Shown: in pieces, positions 34,184-45,923 of the stretch
Numbering within the stretch: position 1 is the first letter of the stretch
Layout of the letters: every line of letters starts with the position of its first letter
The notes under the pieces: generated by a model
Told to the model about the DNA's origin: nothing
The model's database searches: none
The model's input: only the letters and a program-made list of their open reading frames with translations
Translations under genes and position numbers: made by a program
Origin: Lantana camara
Taxonomy: Eukaryota > Streptophyta > Magnoliopsida > Lamiales > Verbenaceae
DNA length: 64,000 nt
Assembly (NCBI GenBank): GCA_037501455.1
Contig: CM074860.1
Span: forward strand, 52,958,501-53,022,500
Reading direction: 5' to 3'

Positions 34184-36847
34184 GATCAAGAAGAACTTGA
34201 TCTGAAATAATAGCAATAGGATATAGCAAATAGGAAACGGTTCATAATAATTGTAAAACAGGGATAGGGGTAGTTTGGAATATTTGTAGAAATATGAACC
34301 GTTTGTAACAAGAACATTATTGCCCGCAAGCTAGGCCTTTCCACCCATAACTCCTTGAATAGTTGGTAAAATAGTATCGGGCTGATCAGGCTCCGATACT
34401 TCAATAAAACCAAGAATATTAACTCCACTACTCCTTGATGTCAATAGGGAATCAAACCCTAGAGACCACGATCTAGATTCGGGAGGCAGGTATCTCTCCC
34501 TCATCCCTTGGCGTGGAGTAACTAACCTCCAGTTAAACCACTACCAAGAGGTGGTGGCAGTCCGCAGCACCAACAATACCCTCGGCCCGATACCTTCCGG
34601 GTAATTGCTCGCTACGGCTACAGCCGGGGCCCATAACAGGAATCAAGAACAATATTTTGCTTGCATAACCCGGAATCAATGTTTTGATAAAATGGACTTG
34701 AAATATATATAATGTTCTAGTAAAACGTTGATTCCGGCCTGAAAGTATTTTTCCCTTAAGAGGGATATTGTAGTACAATAATATGTATATAGGGCAGTAA
34801 ATCAAAATGATAGGTAGGCTTGAAAATAGTTTTTATATATAGATACGTATGTATAGGCATGATTCCAGTTGAAAACATTTTAACCCTCACCTATACCGGT
34901 AGTCAGACATTGTAACGTGGATTCCAGTGCGCCTGAAAGTATTAACTACTATAGACTTAGAACTAGGTTCCTAATGTTAATCAAATAAGCACATAAAACA
35001 CATAATGTTCATGCATAAAAGGATTACATCAGGTAAACACATAAATTATGTCATGTTAAAGAATTCCCGCTAGACTCTAATTTTAACCGTTTAAGGGAAA
35101 TTAAGTAATTAATCAGGTTTCATGAATTATTTAACCACTTAAATATTTATTAATCATATTATAATCTTAATTATAACATTAGAAATGGAACTTAGAATTT
35201 AATTTGACAATGTAGGTTATATTTTGAAAATAATTCATAATTTACCGATTTTTGGAAAATTCGGATAAAATCTTTATTTAAAAAATTCCAAAACTAATTT
35301 TATAATTATTTTAATATTATTTTCGAAATTATCAGCTTATGGGTTGACCAAAAAGTCAAAATTACTATTTAAAACATTTACTAGTCAATTTCTTATGAAT
35401 TAAACACTTTATAACACAAAATCGAACACACACACTCACACACTATCACACGTGCACTTAAAATTGTTCAAGAACAACATGAACATGTTCTTGAGCCTAT
35501 TTGAATATTCAAAGAAGGTATGTAACACACTTGATCATATTCATATTTATAACATAGAATTTGAAGCATAATATAGCAAAATATATTAATTCTCTATGAA
35601 AAATAATTCTAAATAAATTATTCTTGACATGAATTTAATTAAACAAGATCATAATTATTTAAACACATATTCATATCATAACTCATGCATTTAATTAAAT
35701 AAAATGCATATATGTTATCACATTTTTCCTAAACTAGCATAAATAGCATATATTTCATAAAATAAATTCCTAAAGTATAATTTAATCAAGTCTAAGCATG
35801 CTATGACTCTATTATACTAAGAACATTATATAAAACATGGAATAATAGAAGAAAACATACCTTAGAGAGAGAGAGTGGGGATGGCGTGAGGAAGGGAGAG
35901 AAAAGAGTGATTTTTGTGTGTTGATTTGTGAGGTATAAATGAGGCTTAAGGGGGTATTTATAGGTAGTCATGAGGGGTTTTAGAGCAATTTCTAAGAGTT
36001 TAAGGGAGATGTGGATGTCTCCTAATTCATACAAATGCTTGGTGATTATTTAGGAGATGTGGTTAAATTACATGTTAAACAAATGCTAGGTAATTAACTA
36101 TGTAATGTGGAAAAATTATATTCATGTAATTAATCCTTCTAGAAGATCATGTGGTCATGGATGATGTCATCTTGAATAAAAATAAATGTAAAATAATATA
36201 AAATTTATTCAAGAGTCGAGAGGTAAAAGATTGAAGTAGTGAATTAATGAAAGAATAGGTGAAAAACGAGCTTTGTTTTGATTATAAATGTGAAATATTT
36301 AGAGCTTTTGTTTATAAATTATAAATATTAAAGATGATGAAAATCATAGGAAAATTATATAAACGAAGCTATGATAGAGTTTAAAGTTGGGAAAAATCAC
36401 TATAATGTAGAGAAAACTTCAAGGATCGTTTCAAGTATAATTTCGACTATTGAATAAAAGCTAATTTGTTCAAAATAAAATGATGATTTTGAGAAAGGAA
36501 AATATTTATAAAATATGCTATGGTGAGATCGAGTTTTTGGCAAATGCATGAAAATTCATAAAATAATTTAAGGATCGTTTTAGTTATAATTTTGGATATC
36601 AAAAGGTAGATGAGTAGGGATTTATTGATGATCGAATCATAAGCTAGGGTTTTTGCCGGTTTTTGATACTACGGGAGTTAGGATGGGAATTATGGTTTAC
36701 GGAGAGTATCACGATCCTCGAAATAATGTGAGGATTCTTTCGGTTAAAATATTGGGTAGTGAAAGTGTTTCGGGAAATGTAGGAATATTTTTGAGCTATA
36801 AGGGTATTTTCGTAATTTCCAACTTGCCCCTGTTTCGGGCTGTTACA
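33704..36847 (-). repeat. Element K 3' LTR (3144 bp)
   Basis: The top strand begins TGTAGCGCCTCC and ends GGGCTGTTACA, so the minus strand starts TGTAACAGCCCG. CCGTTCGCCG is at 33793-33784 on the minus strand. It contains the two-stem module (34519-34606) and a TA microsatellite near 34150. It lacks the extra 10 bp present in the other LTR near 39600. Confidence 0.95.
34519..34606 (-). other. Conserved two-stem RNA-like module in K 3' LTR
   Basis: On the minus strand, AATTACCC (34606-34599) pairs with GGGTATT (34581-34575) with one bulge. A hairpin TAACT-GGAGGTT-AGTTA follows (34535-34519), with the same loop as C and E. Confidence 0.6.
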
Positions 36848-36862
36848 ATCCTTCCCCCTTAA
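36848..36862 (-). other. Polypurine tract (K)
   Basis: The minus strand reads TTAAGGGGGAAGGAT, directly before the LTR start TGTAACAG. Confidence 0.9.
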
Positions 36863-36864
36863 AA

Positions 36865-36884
36865 AGAATCTGTCCTCAGATTCT
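36865..36884 (-). other. AGGA-loop hairpin before PPT (K)
   Basis: On the minus strand, AGAATCTG and CAGATTCT arms (8 bp) around AGGA, identical to the hairpin in element C. Confidence 0.65.
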
Positions 36885-37606
36885 CCTCATGTTTCATAAT
36901 AACTTTAAGTAATATTAATATCCTCCATTTATGATAAGATAGGTTTCCAAAGGAGGACTTACTTTAAACACATAAGGTAATTGTTCAAGTAAAAAAAATT
37001 TGAACGCGCACATAAATGATGCAATGAATGCATGGCGCCAGGATTAGTGACTGGCGTGTTTAGAATGCATACCTTTAACAACTTTGGGGATGACAATTTT
37101 AAACTGCAACCACCCTTATAGAGATAATATAATGCATGGTAGTTGAGAATGATGTGCAGATGCTCGCAAAATTAAAATTTGCAAGTAATAGCAATTAACA
37201 GACAAAACATCCTTAGCGAAGATAAAGCAATATAAAGGCACAGGAAATTAATAAGTTAGTTTTCGGTCCTACTGGTATCTTGAAGCAATTCTAATAACTT
37301 AGGATTTGAACGAATAAGTGAAGTGTTTCCATGACTTAGGAATACTAGTATGATGAAGGAGATGTAGATCTTGTAACCGAATCTACCAAGAATTTGATAA
37401 TTGAAGGATTTGATAGAACTTGAGATTTTGGTATGGATTAAGACTGTATACTTGACTTGATCGAAGAAGGGTTTAGTACTACAATTGTAACAAATCACAT
37501 GCTGGTCGGCCGCCCCAACAGTGATTGATCACAATTTAAGCACTAAAGACACGAGAGTACATATGAGATTCTATGAATGATGAACCCCAGATTTCCGCAA
37601 CCTGGG

Positions 37607-37618
37607 GCTCTGATACCA
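37607..37618 (-). other. Primer binding site, initiator-Met tRNA (K)
   Basis: The minus strand reads TGGTATCAGAGC, 7 nt from the LTR terminus (spacer ATTAAAG). Confidence 0.95.
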
Positions 37619-37625
37619 CTTTAAT

Positions 37626-38068
37626 TGTAGCGCCTCCCCAACACTACAACCCCGCACCGCAATACTCCCTGAGTGGAGGTTAGACCCAACACTCAGGAAA
37701 TACTACGGCGAACGGTCAGGATGATATATGAATAGAGTATGTGACACAGTGCAGCGGAAGATAAAGAGATTCAACTTTACCAATGAACGGGGAGGATAAC
37801 TTACAATGAACAAGGATTATCATTATTGATCAAAGTAGTTCGCAGAAGAGTACAACAGGTTGACATGCAAGGACAAAGTATGAGATGGTTTGTTTCTACA
37901 GAGAGTAGGCTCAAGACAGTGTACTCTTAGGATCGGATCCAACCTACGGTTGTAGTGCTTCAAGATACCTCTAGTTGTCGTTCATTGATTCCTGAAATCA
38001 TGCATTTTAAAAATAGGCGAGAGGGTTAGTCAAAGTGACTAAGTGAAGGGGGTATGAGGGTTTATAGA

Positions 38069-38105
<37 letters not shown>

Positions 38106-40780
38106 GATCAAGAAGATCTTGATCTGAAATAATAGCAATAGGATATAGCAAATAGGAAACGGTTCATAATAATTGTAAAACAGGGATAGGGGTAGTTTGG
38201 AATATTTGTAGAAATATGAACCGTTTGTAACAAGAACATTATTGCCCGCAAGCTAGGCCTTTCCACCCATAACTCCTTGAATAGTTGGTAAAATAGTATC
38301 GGGCTGATCAGGCTCCGATACTTCAATAAAACCAAGAATATTAACTCCACTACTCCTTGATGTCAATAGGGAATCAAACCCTAGAGACCACGATCTAGAT
38401 TCGGGAGGCAGGTATCTCTCCCTCATCCCTTGGCGTGGAGTAACTAACCTCCAGTTAAACCACTACCAAGAGGTGGTGGCAGTCCGCAGCACCAAGAATA
38501 CCCTCGGCCCGATACCTTCCGGGTAATTGCTCGCTACGGCTACAGCCGGGGCCCATAACAGGAATCAAGAACAATATTTTGCTTGCATAACCCGGAATCA
38601 ATGTTTTGATAAAATGGACTTGAAATATATATAATGTTCTAGTAAAACGTTGATTCCGGCCTGAAAGTATTTTTCCCTTAAGAGGGATATTGTAGTACAA
38701 TAATATGTATATAGGGCAGTAAATCAAAATGATAGGTAGGCTTGAAAATAGTTTTTATATATAGATACGTATGTATAGGCATGATTCCAGTTGAAAACAT
38801 TTTAACCCTCACCTATACCGGTAGTCAGACATTGTAACGTGGATTCCAGTGCGCCTGAAAGTATTAACTACTATAGACTTAGAACTAGGTTCCTAATGTT
38901 AATCAAATAAGCACATAAAACACATAATGTTCATGCATAAAAGGATTACATCAAGTAAACACATAAATTATGTCATGTTAAAGAATTCCCGTTAGACTCT
39001 AATTTTAACCGTTTAAGGGAAATTAAGTAATTAATCAGGTTTCATGAATTATTTAACCACTTAAATATTTATTAATCATATTATAATCTTAATTATAACA
39101 TTAGAAATGGAACTTAGAATTTAATTTGACAATGTAGGTTATATTTTGAAAATAATTCATAATTTACCGATTTTTGGAAAATTCGGATAAAATCTTTATT
39201 TAAAAAATTCCAAAACTAATTTTATAATTATTTTAATATTATTTTCGAAATTATCAGCTTATGGGTTGACCAAAAAGTCAAAATTACTATTTAAAACATT
39301 TACTAGTCAATTTCTTATGAATTAAACACTTTATAACACAAAATCGAACACACACACTCACACACTATCACACGTGCACTTAAAATTGTTCAAGAACAAC
39401 ATGAACATGTTCTTGAGCCTATTTGAATATTCAAAGAAGGTATGTAACACACTTGATCATATTCATATTTATAACATAGAATTTGAAGCATAATATAGCA
39501 AAATATATTAATTCTCTATGAAAAATAATTCTAAATAAATTATTCTTGACATGAATTTAATTAAACAAGATCATAATTATTTAAACACATATTCATATCA
39601 TATCAAATCATAACTCATGCATTTAATTAAATAAAATGCATATATGTTATCACATTTTTCCTAAACTAGCATAAATAGCATATATTTCATAAAATAAATT
39701 CCTAAAGTATAATTTAATCAAGTCTAAGCATGCTATGACTCTATTATACTAAGAACATTATATAAAACATGGAATAATAGAAGAAAACATACCTTAGAGA
39801 GAGAGAGTGGGGATGGCGTGAGGAAGGGAGAGAAAAGAGTGATTTTTGTGTGTTGATTTGTGAGGTATAAATGAGGCTTAAGGGGGTATTTATTGGTAGT
39901 CATGAGGGGTTTTAGAGCAATTTCTAAGAGTTTAAGGGAGATGTGGCTGTCTCCTAATTCATACAAATGCTTGGTGATTATTTAGGAGATGTGGTTAAAT
40001 TACATGTTAAACAAATGCTAGGTAATTAACTATGTAATGTGGAAAAATTATATTCATGTAATTAATCCTTCTAGAAGATCATGTGGTCATGGATGATGTC
40101 ATCTTGAATAAAAATAAATGTAAAATAATATAAAATTTATTCAAGAGTCGAGAGGTAAAAGATTGAAGTAGTGAATTAACGAAAGAATAGGTGAAAAACG
40201 AGCTTTGTTTTGATTATAAATGTGAAATATTTAGAGCTTTTGTTTATAAATTATAAATATTAAAGATGATGAAAATCATAGGAAAATTATATAAACGAAG
40301 CTATGATAGAGTTTAAAGTTGGGAAAAAATCACTATAATGTAGAGAAAACTTCAAGGATCGTTTCAAGTATAATTTCGACTATTGAATAAAAGCTAATTT
40401 GTTCAAAATAAAATGATGATTTTTAGAAAGGAAAATATTTATAAAATATGCTATGGTGAGATCGAGTTTTTGGCAAATGCATGAAAATTCATAAAATAAT
40501 TTAAGGATCGTTTTAGTTATAATTTTGGATATCAAAAGGTAGATGAGTAGGGATTTATTGATGATCGAATCATAAGCTAGGGTTTTTGTCGGTTTTTGAT
40601 ACTACGGGAGTTAGGATGGGAATTATGGTTTACGGAGAGTATCACGATCCTCGAAATAATGTGAGGATTCTTTCGGTTAAAATATTGGGTAGTGAAAGTG
40701 TTTCGGAAAATGTAGGAATATTTTTGAGCTATAAGGGTATTTTCGTAATTTCCAATTTGCCCCTGTTTCGGGCTGTTACA
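37626..40780 (-). repeat. Element K 5' LTR (3155 bp)
   Basis: Same termini as the left LTR. The two-stem module is at 38441-38528. A 10-bp duplication-like insertion (ATATCAAATC region near 39600) and a single extra A near 40325 account for the 11-bp length difference. Confidence 0.95.
38441..38528 (-). other. Conserved two-stem RNA-like module in K 5' LTR
   Basis: Same stems as 34519-34606; the TAACT/AGTTA hairpin with GGAGGTT loop is intact. Confidence 0.6.
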
Positions 40781-40785
40781 ATGTT

Positions 40786-41166
40786 GATTATCAATAACCT
40801 ATGCGCTTGATCCGTATTTTCTAGTCACTTGTTCAGGTTTTGGAAGCTTTGCTAGCACGTTATCGGTTCTTCATTTGATCAGGGAGTTTTCTTGAACTTT
40901 ATCTCTTTAATTTTGGATGATGACATTGCAAAGTTTAAGTGAGGGGGAGGAAGTGCATGCTTGTTATGAGTTTTATCGAATATTTGCATGATTAGATGTA
41001 GTTTCAATTGTGATTTGCTAAAAATCGAGTAATTTTGAAATTTTTTGAAAATTTTCCCTCGTTTTGAACTTTTTCTGTGAAGTTTGATTGTTGAGCTTTT
41101 GCTAGAATAAGTTAGGCTTTTGAATTGAGGAAAATTGCATGAGATTTGATGATTTAGTGTGTTAGT
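40786..41166 (+). mobile_element. Athila-like retrotransposon fragment, right part
   Basis: Continues the sequence broken at 33703 by element K. AAGTTTAAGTGAGGGGGAGG near 40938 resembles the purine-rich tract found downstream of coding sequence in Athila-type elements. No ORF is supported. LTR D interrupts it at 41167. Confidence 0.5.
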
Positions 41167-42665
41167 TGTAACGCCCCGGTTTCTCATTTGTACAAATATG
41201 TCGTATGTGTTTATAAATTGCCCAATTAAATTACTTAATTATGTGATTAATTATTTATGAGTGTTTTAAATATTAAATTTTAATATAAAATGTTATTAGT
41301 TTACTTTATTTTATTTAATTTTTTTATTTCATTAAATTGGAATTTATTTAAATCGATTATTAAGTATTAATGTTAATTAATCATGTTTTAACTATATTAA
41401 TTAAGTTCAACATTTAAATCGTTGACTTTGAGTTTTAATTTAAAAGTAGAATTTAAATTTGTTTATTTAATTTGAAATGTTATGAATTGTTAATGCATTG
41501 TTTTTTATTAATTTAAACGTGCTCCGTTCTTATATGATTTGATATCGAAAATTTGTGAAAATTTAGTATGTCATAGATTTATGTGTTATGAATATGTCTA
41601 TATGCTCATTTTATATGTTCGATCTTGTTTGACATGGTAACAAATTTATTTGGAATTGTGGAATCAAATCGGGGGCTAACGGGCAATTAGCGCACCTTTT
41701 GTTCCGTGTGTGATATCTTGAGCTTGGGAAATCGGATTTCAGTTCCGTCAACTTCGTTGAACTCGTATCGAGGATTTGGGTTTAATGAACTTAGCCTCAT
41801 ATTTTTCGAAAATCATTTGAACCTCCAAAATCTTACCGAAAAACGAAACGGTACCAAAACTGCCACACTTTACTAAAATGGCCATAACTTTTTAAAACCT
41901 TAACTAAATTAACCATGGTTAGAGTCCTTGTAACCCTAGTTCAGCCCACTATCACCCCATACTCTCTCCCAGACGAACCAACACTCACACAAGCAAGAAA
42001 ACTCAGAAAAAACCCCTGCTTACCCAGTTTTCCCGTAACCTTGCATTCCTTGGAGATTTTGGAGCTCAAATCTCTTCAAACTTTCATCCAACCCACAAGG
42101 TGAGTTTAGGGTAGTGTTATACATTCATTTGTGGTGATTTTGATCTATGCATCCCTAATTTTGAGGCTATATTCATGAAGTTTTGTGGAAATGATGAATA
42201 GTTAAGTTTAATGGAGATATGTTAAATTCTTGAATTCCTATGAGGTAAAACTTGTTTTGATGCCTTATATGTGATCCTTTTCCCTCATTTATTGATGGTT
42301 AAACTTTTATTAGTTGGTGGTTAAGAGTTGGGTGAGTTACCATTAATGGAGGTTGTGAATTTTCAAGCTTTTCTTCTTCTTTCTTCCTCGTTGATGTTGC
42401 TGTGTTGTTGCCGTTCATTTCTTGGTTTTGGGAGTGTTGTTTGCTGTGTTTGGGCTACTTTTCTTGGCTTTTTTTCCTCCCCACAAGTGCTACTGCTACT
42501 GCTGCTAGGGAGGTTTGGAACAGAGGAGCTCGAACTGCTGTAAATTTGGGGGAATCAAGGGGAAACGCCCGATTCCTTGGCCATATGGTAACTCCCGTTA
42601 CCATGGAGTGACGATAGCCTCTAGCCTTTAACGCCTGTTACCTTCTTCTTCTTCTTCACCTTGAG
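41167..42665 (+). repeat. LTR D, 5' part (about 1.5 kb)
   Basis: Begins TGTAACGCCCCGGTTTC after TTAGT. The order of blocks follows the A2 LTR: GGGGGCTAACGGGCAATTAGCGCACC near 41674, CTGCCACACTTTACTAAAATGGCCATAAC, donor-like CACAAG|GTGAGT at 42100, then a palindrome region. Cut at 42665 by LTR E. Confidence 0.85.
42551..42604. repeat. Palindromes in LTR D
   Basis: 8-bp arms ATGGTAAC and GTTACCAT around TCCC (42585-42604), plus GGAATC/GATTCC arms (42551-42576). Confidence 0.88.
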
Positions 42666-45600
42666 TGTAACACCCCGACTCTTCGGCCTTCTAGGTACTA
42701 TGTCAAGGGTGTGCTAAGTGTGCATTTAATTATTAAGCATGCGACAATATGAATTATTTGGAATATTTGAATAATGATATTAAGTTTTTAGGTTTGAAGT
42801 TTTAAACGTTTAAATCCTTTTCGAACCGTTTTGTTTTGTTCATTTCCGTTTTCCATTCCAATTTTTGTACCAACTTGGTATACTTGAATTATGTGAGTTA
42901 TTAACGTGTTCACATGCTTACATTGTAATTTTAAGCTCGTTTGATTTAGTTTTTGATTTCTGTTTTTGGAAACGGAACTTATAGGGCTTATAACGCTTAT
43001 GGCGCGCCCTGGGTTCCGGACGACATATCTTGAGCTCGGGGATTCGGATTCGAATTCTGTAACCTCCGTTGCCTTCGTATGGACGATTCGGAGACAATGG
43101 ATCAAGCCTCATACCTTTTTGGGATCATTAAGACCTCTGAAATCCAACAGTAACGAACAACTCGTGCAAGAATAACCCTTTTGTTGACTAGTCTTCATGG
43201 TGGGACCCCTTAATCCAACCTAAACCTAACCATACTTTAACCCATGACTTGTGTACTAGAGTTAACCCATTCCTTCTCCTTTTACCAGCAAAAACCAAGC
43301 CAAATCCCCCTTATCTTTTCTGCAACTGATCGAGAGATAGTGGAGAGAAGAGAAGGAGAAGAGAAAACCCTTGGCCTTGTGATTTTGAGCTCAAATCACT
43401 TCCTTTCTTCTCCATATCTTGAAGGTATGTACATTTATGTATCCTCTATTCTTTTATAAATGATTTCATCCATTTAATACTTGCTTTGCATCAAATTTGA
43501 TAAGGGTTTGGGCTAAGAGAATGAATAGGACTTTTTGGGGATTTTTGTTCTATTGACCTACCTAGTTGTGTAGCTGATTTTCTTGCTTATAAATGATTAT
43601 ATGAGCTTGTTTCTTGACCTATTTGTTTCCTAACAGATAGTATATGATGTTAGGATGATTTTCTCTTTAGACCCTTTGATGAAATTATGAGATATAGAGC
43701 CCCAAACTTAGAGATCAAAACTGCCTCCCCTGTTTTGGACCGCTGTGTGGAATTATGTCTTGTTGCTTGATCTAATGGCCTTCATTTCGTGTGAAATTGC
43801 ATGGAGTTGTTGTAAACTCATTGTTTTATTTGTTAGAATTCATATTGCAAGCCTTTGGATCCATTTTAAGCCCCAAAACCGAAATACAGGACCTGTTCTT
43901 ATGCATGACAGAATTGGACTGCTGCTGTTGTATTTTTTTGGTTTGATGGTCATCCTAATGTGCTCCAATTCGTGTCAATTTGCATATACATGGATTATAT
44001 TACTTGGTTATCATGTTAGTATTCCTTCCCTGAAGTTTCAACTTCATATTCAGCCCCTAAGTACTTGATCATGGCATGATTGAACCAATCGGGCTCATAT
44101 GTGCGGTTTTAACGCCCCAGACTTGCTCCATGGTTTCGGTGCTCTTAACGTGTGATTTGGGCTTTGAATTCTAAATGAAATATGCTCCTAACATGTTAAA
44201 TATGTTGTATATCAAGTTTCATAATTAGAAATGTAATTGTTTATTTTCTAATTAGAAATGTGATTTAACTTGTGCTATGATTGTATTTGAATTTATTGAA
44301 TTGATTGGAAATGTGAAATTATGAAGTCTAATGAACGTGAAAGATTGATTGAATAACTTGATTATATGATTTAAATTCCTGAATAGTGCACATGAACATT
44401 TTCATAACATAATCTTTTCTTTCACATATTCATATCATGATCATTACATTGCCAAGCGTCCTATTTGGTTCATATTGAGTGTCCTCTCACTGGTACACAT
44501 TGTTCATTCTCTTGTACAGTTCGTTTCCAGGGCGGAGACTTTCGAATTGAATAGGCACCCGTATTGCTCATGCTTTATGTCTCGTGGTATTCCAGGTGAG
44601 GGTGTTTTTGTTTTAGCTATCTGTCAAACCCTACAACCCTTATGTGATAAGTTTAGGCCAAAACCTTATGTATATATATATATGTTATTTTCGAAGTGGA
44701 GTCATCGAGTAAATTATTATCGAGTAAACCTTTTCTCAAGAATTATGAAATATGTTATGCCCCTTATGAATCAAATGTTTTGGCGAGAATATGATTATGT
44801 TATGATTATGAATGCACGGGCCCAGGGACTTAGTGCAAGTGGCTATCCGGGGAGGCAAGGGCCGACGGTGATCCCTTGTACTAGTCCCACCACATTTACG
44901 GTGATACCGGCCCTCGCTAGGAGGTTTAGCGGGCAATGGGAGCTGAGTGCCCTTGGGGGATTCATGTACCCCCATTGGCCTATGTATAGACCGGTGGTCG
45001 GGTCTTGCAAGCCCGTCCACCACCCGGAGGAAGAAGGTTGGAATTATGTGATGATTATGATTATGTTATGATTGATATGCACTGTGCGGGAAGGCCGGGA
45101 CACGGATTGCCCAAACGAATATGTTTTTTGATATGATATATGATCTGTGTGTATTATGATATATTGCATGATCACCTATTTAAAGTATTAATGATATTTG
45201 TCGTACACAGTCGGAGTTTGGTTGGAGATGATGCACGCTCACTCACCAAGCCTATATGTTTATGTATGATTTATGAACTTAATGAATTTAATATGATTAG
45301 TCGTAAAGCCCGAGCATTGCTTCGTTATTTTATTGTCCTCTTGCGAACTAACTTTAAATAAAACTTTGCTCGGGATTTATGACTTGCATGCGCATGTTTC
45401 TTTAGTTATGTATCGCTCCTGCTCACTCAGTCTTCTAGAGACTGACCCCTCTTTCCCACTTTTCAAGTTTCTTTTGCAGGTGTTGGTTACTAAGCGGAGT
45501 TAGAATTGTCGGGTCATTGTTCTAGTCTTACTCTCTTGCACTCACTGCATACTACATTGTTTCTAAGTATTGTATTAACCTATTATTGTTGGCCGGTGTG

Positions 45601-45887
45601 CCATTTATTGAATTGATATTGATTCGGGACAGGTGTATTGATTGGCGGAACCCGTATTTATATTCTTGTTGGATTTCATTTATTTCTTTGATATTATATG
45701 AATGATTTCCTTGCTTCCGCATTTTAGTTTTTGTTGATTGTTCCGGGGTTAGCTTCCGCCTAGTCAGGACTGTTCTTTTGTTTGTCACCCGTTCGCTGTG
45801 AGTCCGATTCATGTATGGACTGCCTATTTCATATGTGGATTAGAATCATAATGCGGGGATGTGGTGCCTGTCGTCCCGGGTGCTACA
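42666..45887 (+). repeat. LTR E, complete (3222 bp)
   Basis: TGTAACACCCCGACTCTTCGG start after TTGAG, and TCCCGGGTGCTACA end, followed by a PBS, so it is a 5' LTR. Donor-like GAAG|GTATGT at 43425, two-stem module at 44831-44933, CCGTTCGCTG at 45789-45798. Confidence 0.88.
44831..44933 (+). other. Conserved two-stem RNA-like module in LTR E
   Basis: Stem 1: TAGTGCAAG (44831-44839) with CTTGTACTA (44875-44883). Relative to A2, two pairs are changed on both sides and one pair is G:U. Stem 2: CTCGCTA and TAGCGGG around loop GGAGGTT. Confidence 0.62.
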
Positions 45888-45923
45888 TCTATAAGTGGTA
45901 TCAGAGCTCCAGGTTGCAAAACC
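45888..45923 (+). other. Element E primer binding site and first interior bases
   Basis: Spacer TCTATAAG, PBS TGGTATCAGAGC at 45896-45907, then 16 bp of interior before LTR F begins at 45924. Confidence 0.9.

Larger units (their letters stand above)
36848..37625 (-). mobile_element. Element K interior, non-coding
   Basis: 778 bp between the LTRs. The left end holds the PPT and an AGGA-loop hairpin, the right end the PBS. The longest minus-strand ORF (37256-37498, 80 codons) has no recognisable similarity. No gag or pol remnant is visible. Confidence 0.85.
33704..40780 (-). mobile_element. Element K: young non-autonomous LTR retrotransposon (7077 bp, 778-bp interior)
   Basis: Two LTRs of about 3.15 kb flank an interior of 778 bp with no coding capacity. 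The target duplication ATGTT is perfect (33699-33703 and 40781-40785). Orientation is minus: the PBS lies beside the right LTR and the PPT beside the left. The LTRs differ by one 10-bp and one 1-bp indel and about a dozen substitutions by eye, so the insertion is recent. K must borrow Gag and Pol. Its PPT flank and LTR start nearly match element C, so a C-like element is the likely helper. It splits the Athila-like fragment. Confidence 0.95.

Noticed and set aside
44105..44130. TTTTAACGCCCCAG as the start of another LTR
   Set aside because: It lacks the TG start, and sequence on both sides follows the expected order of a single LTR from 42666 to 45887.
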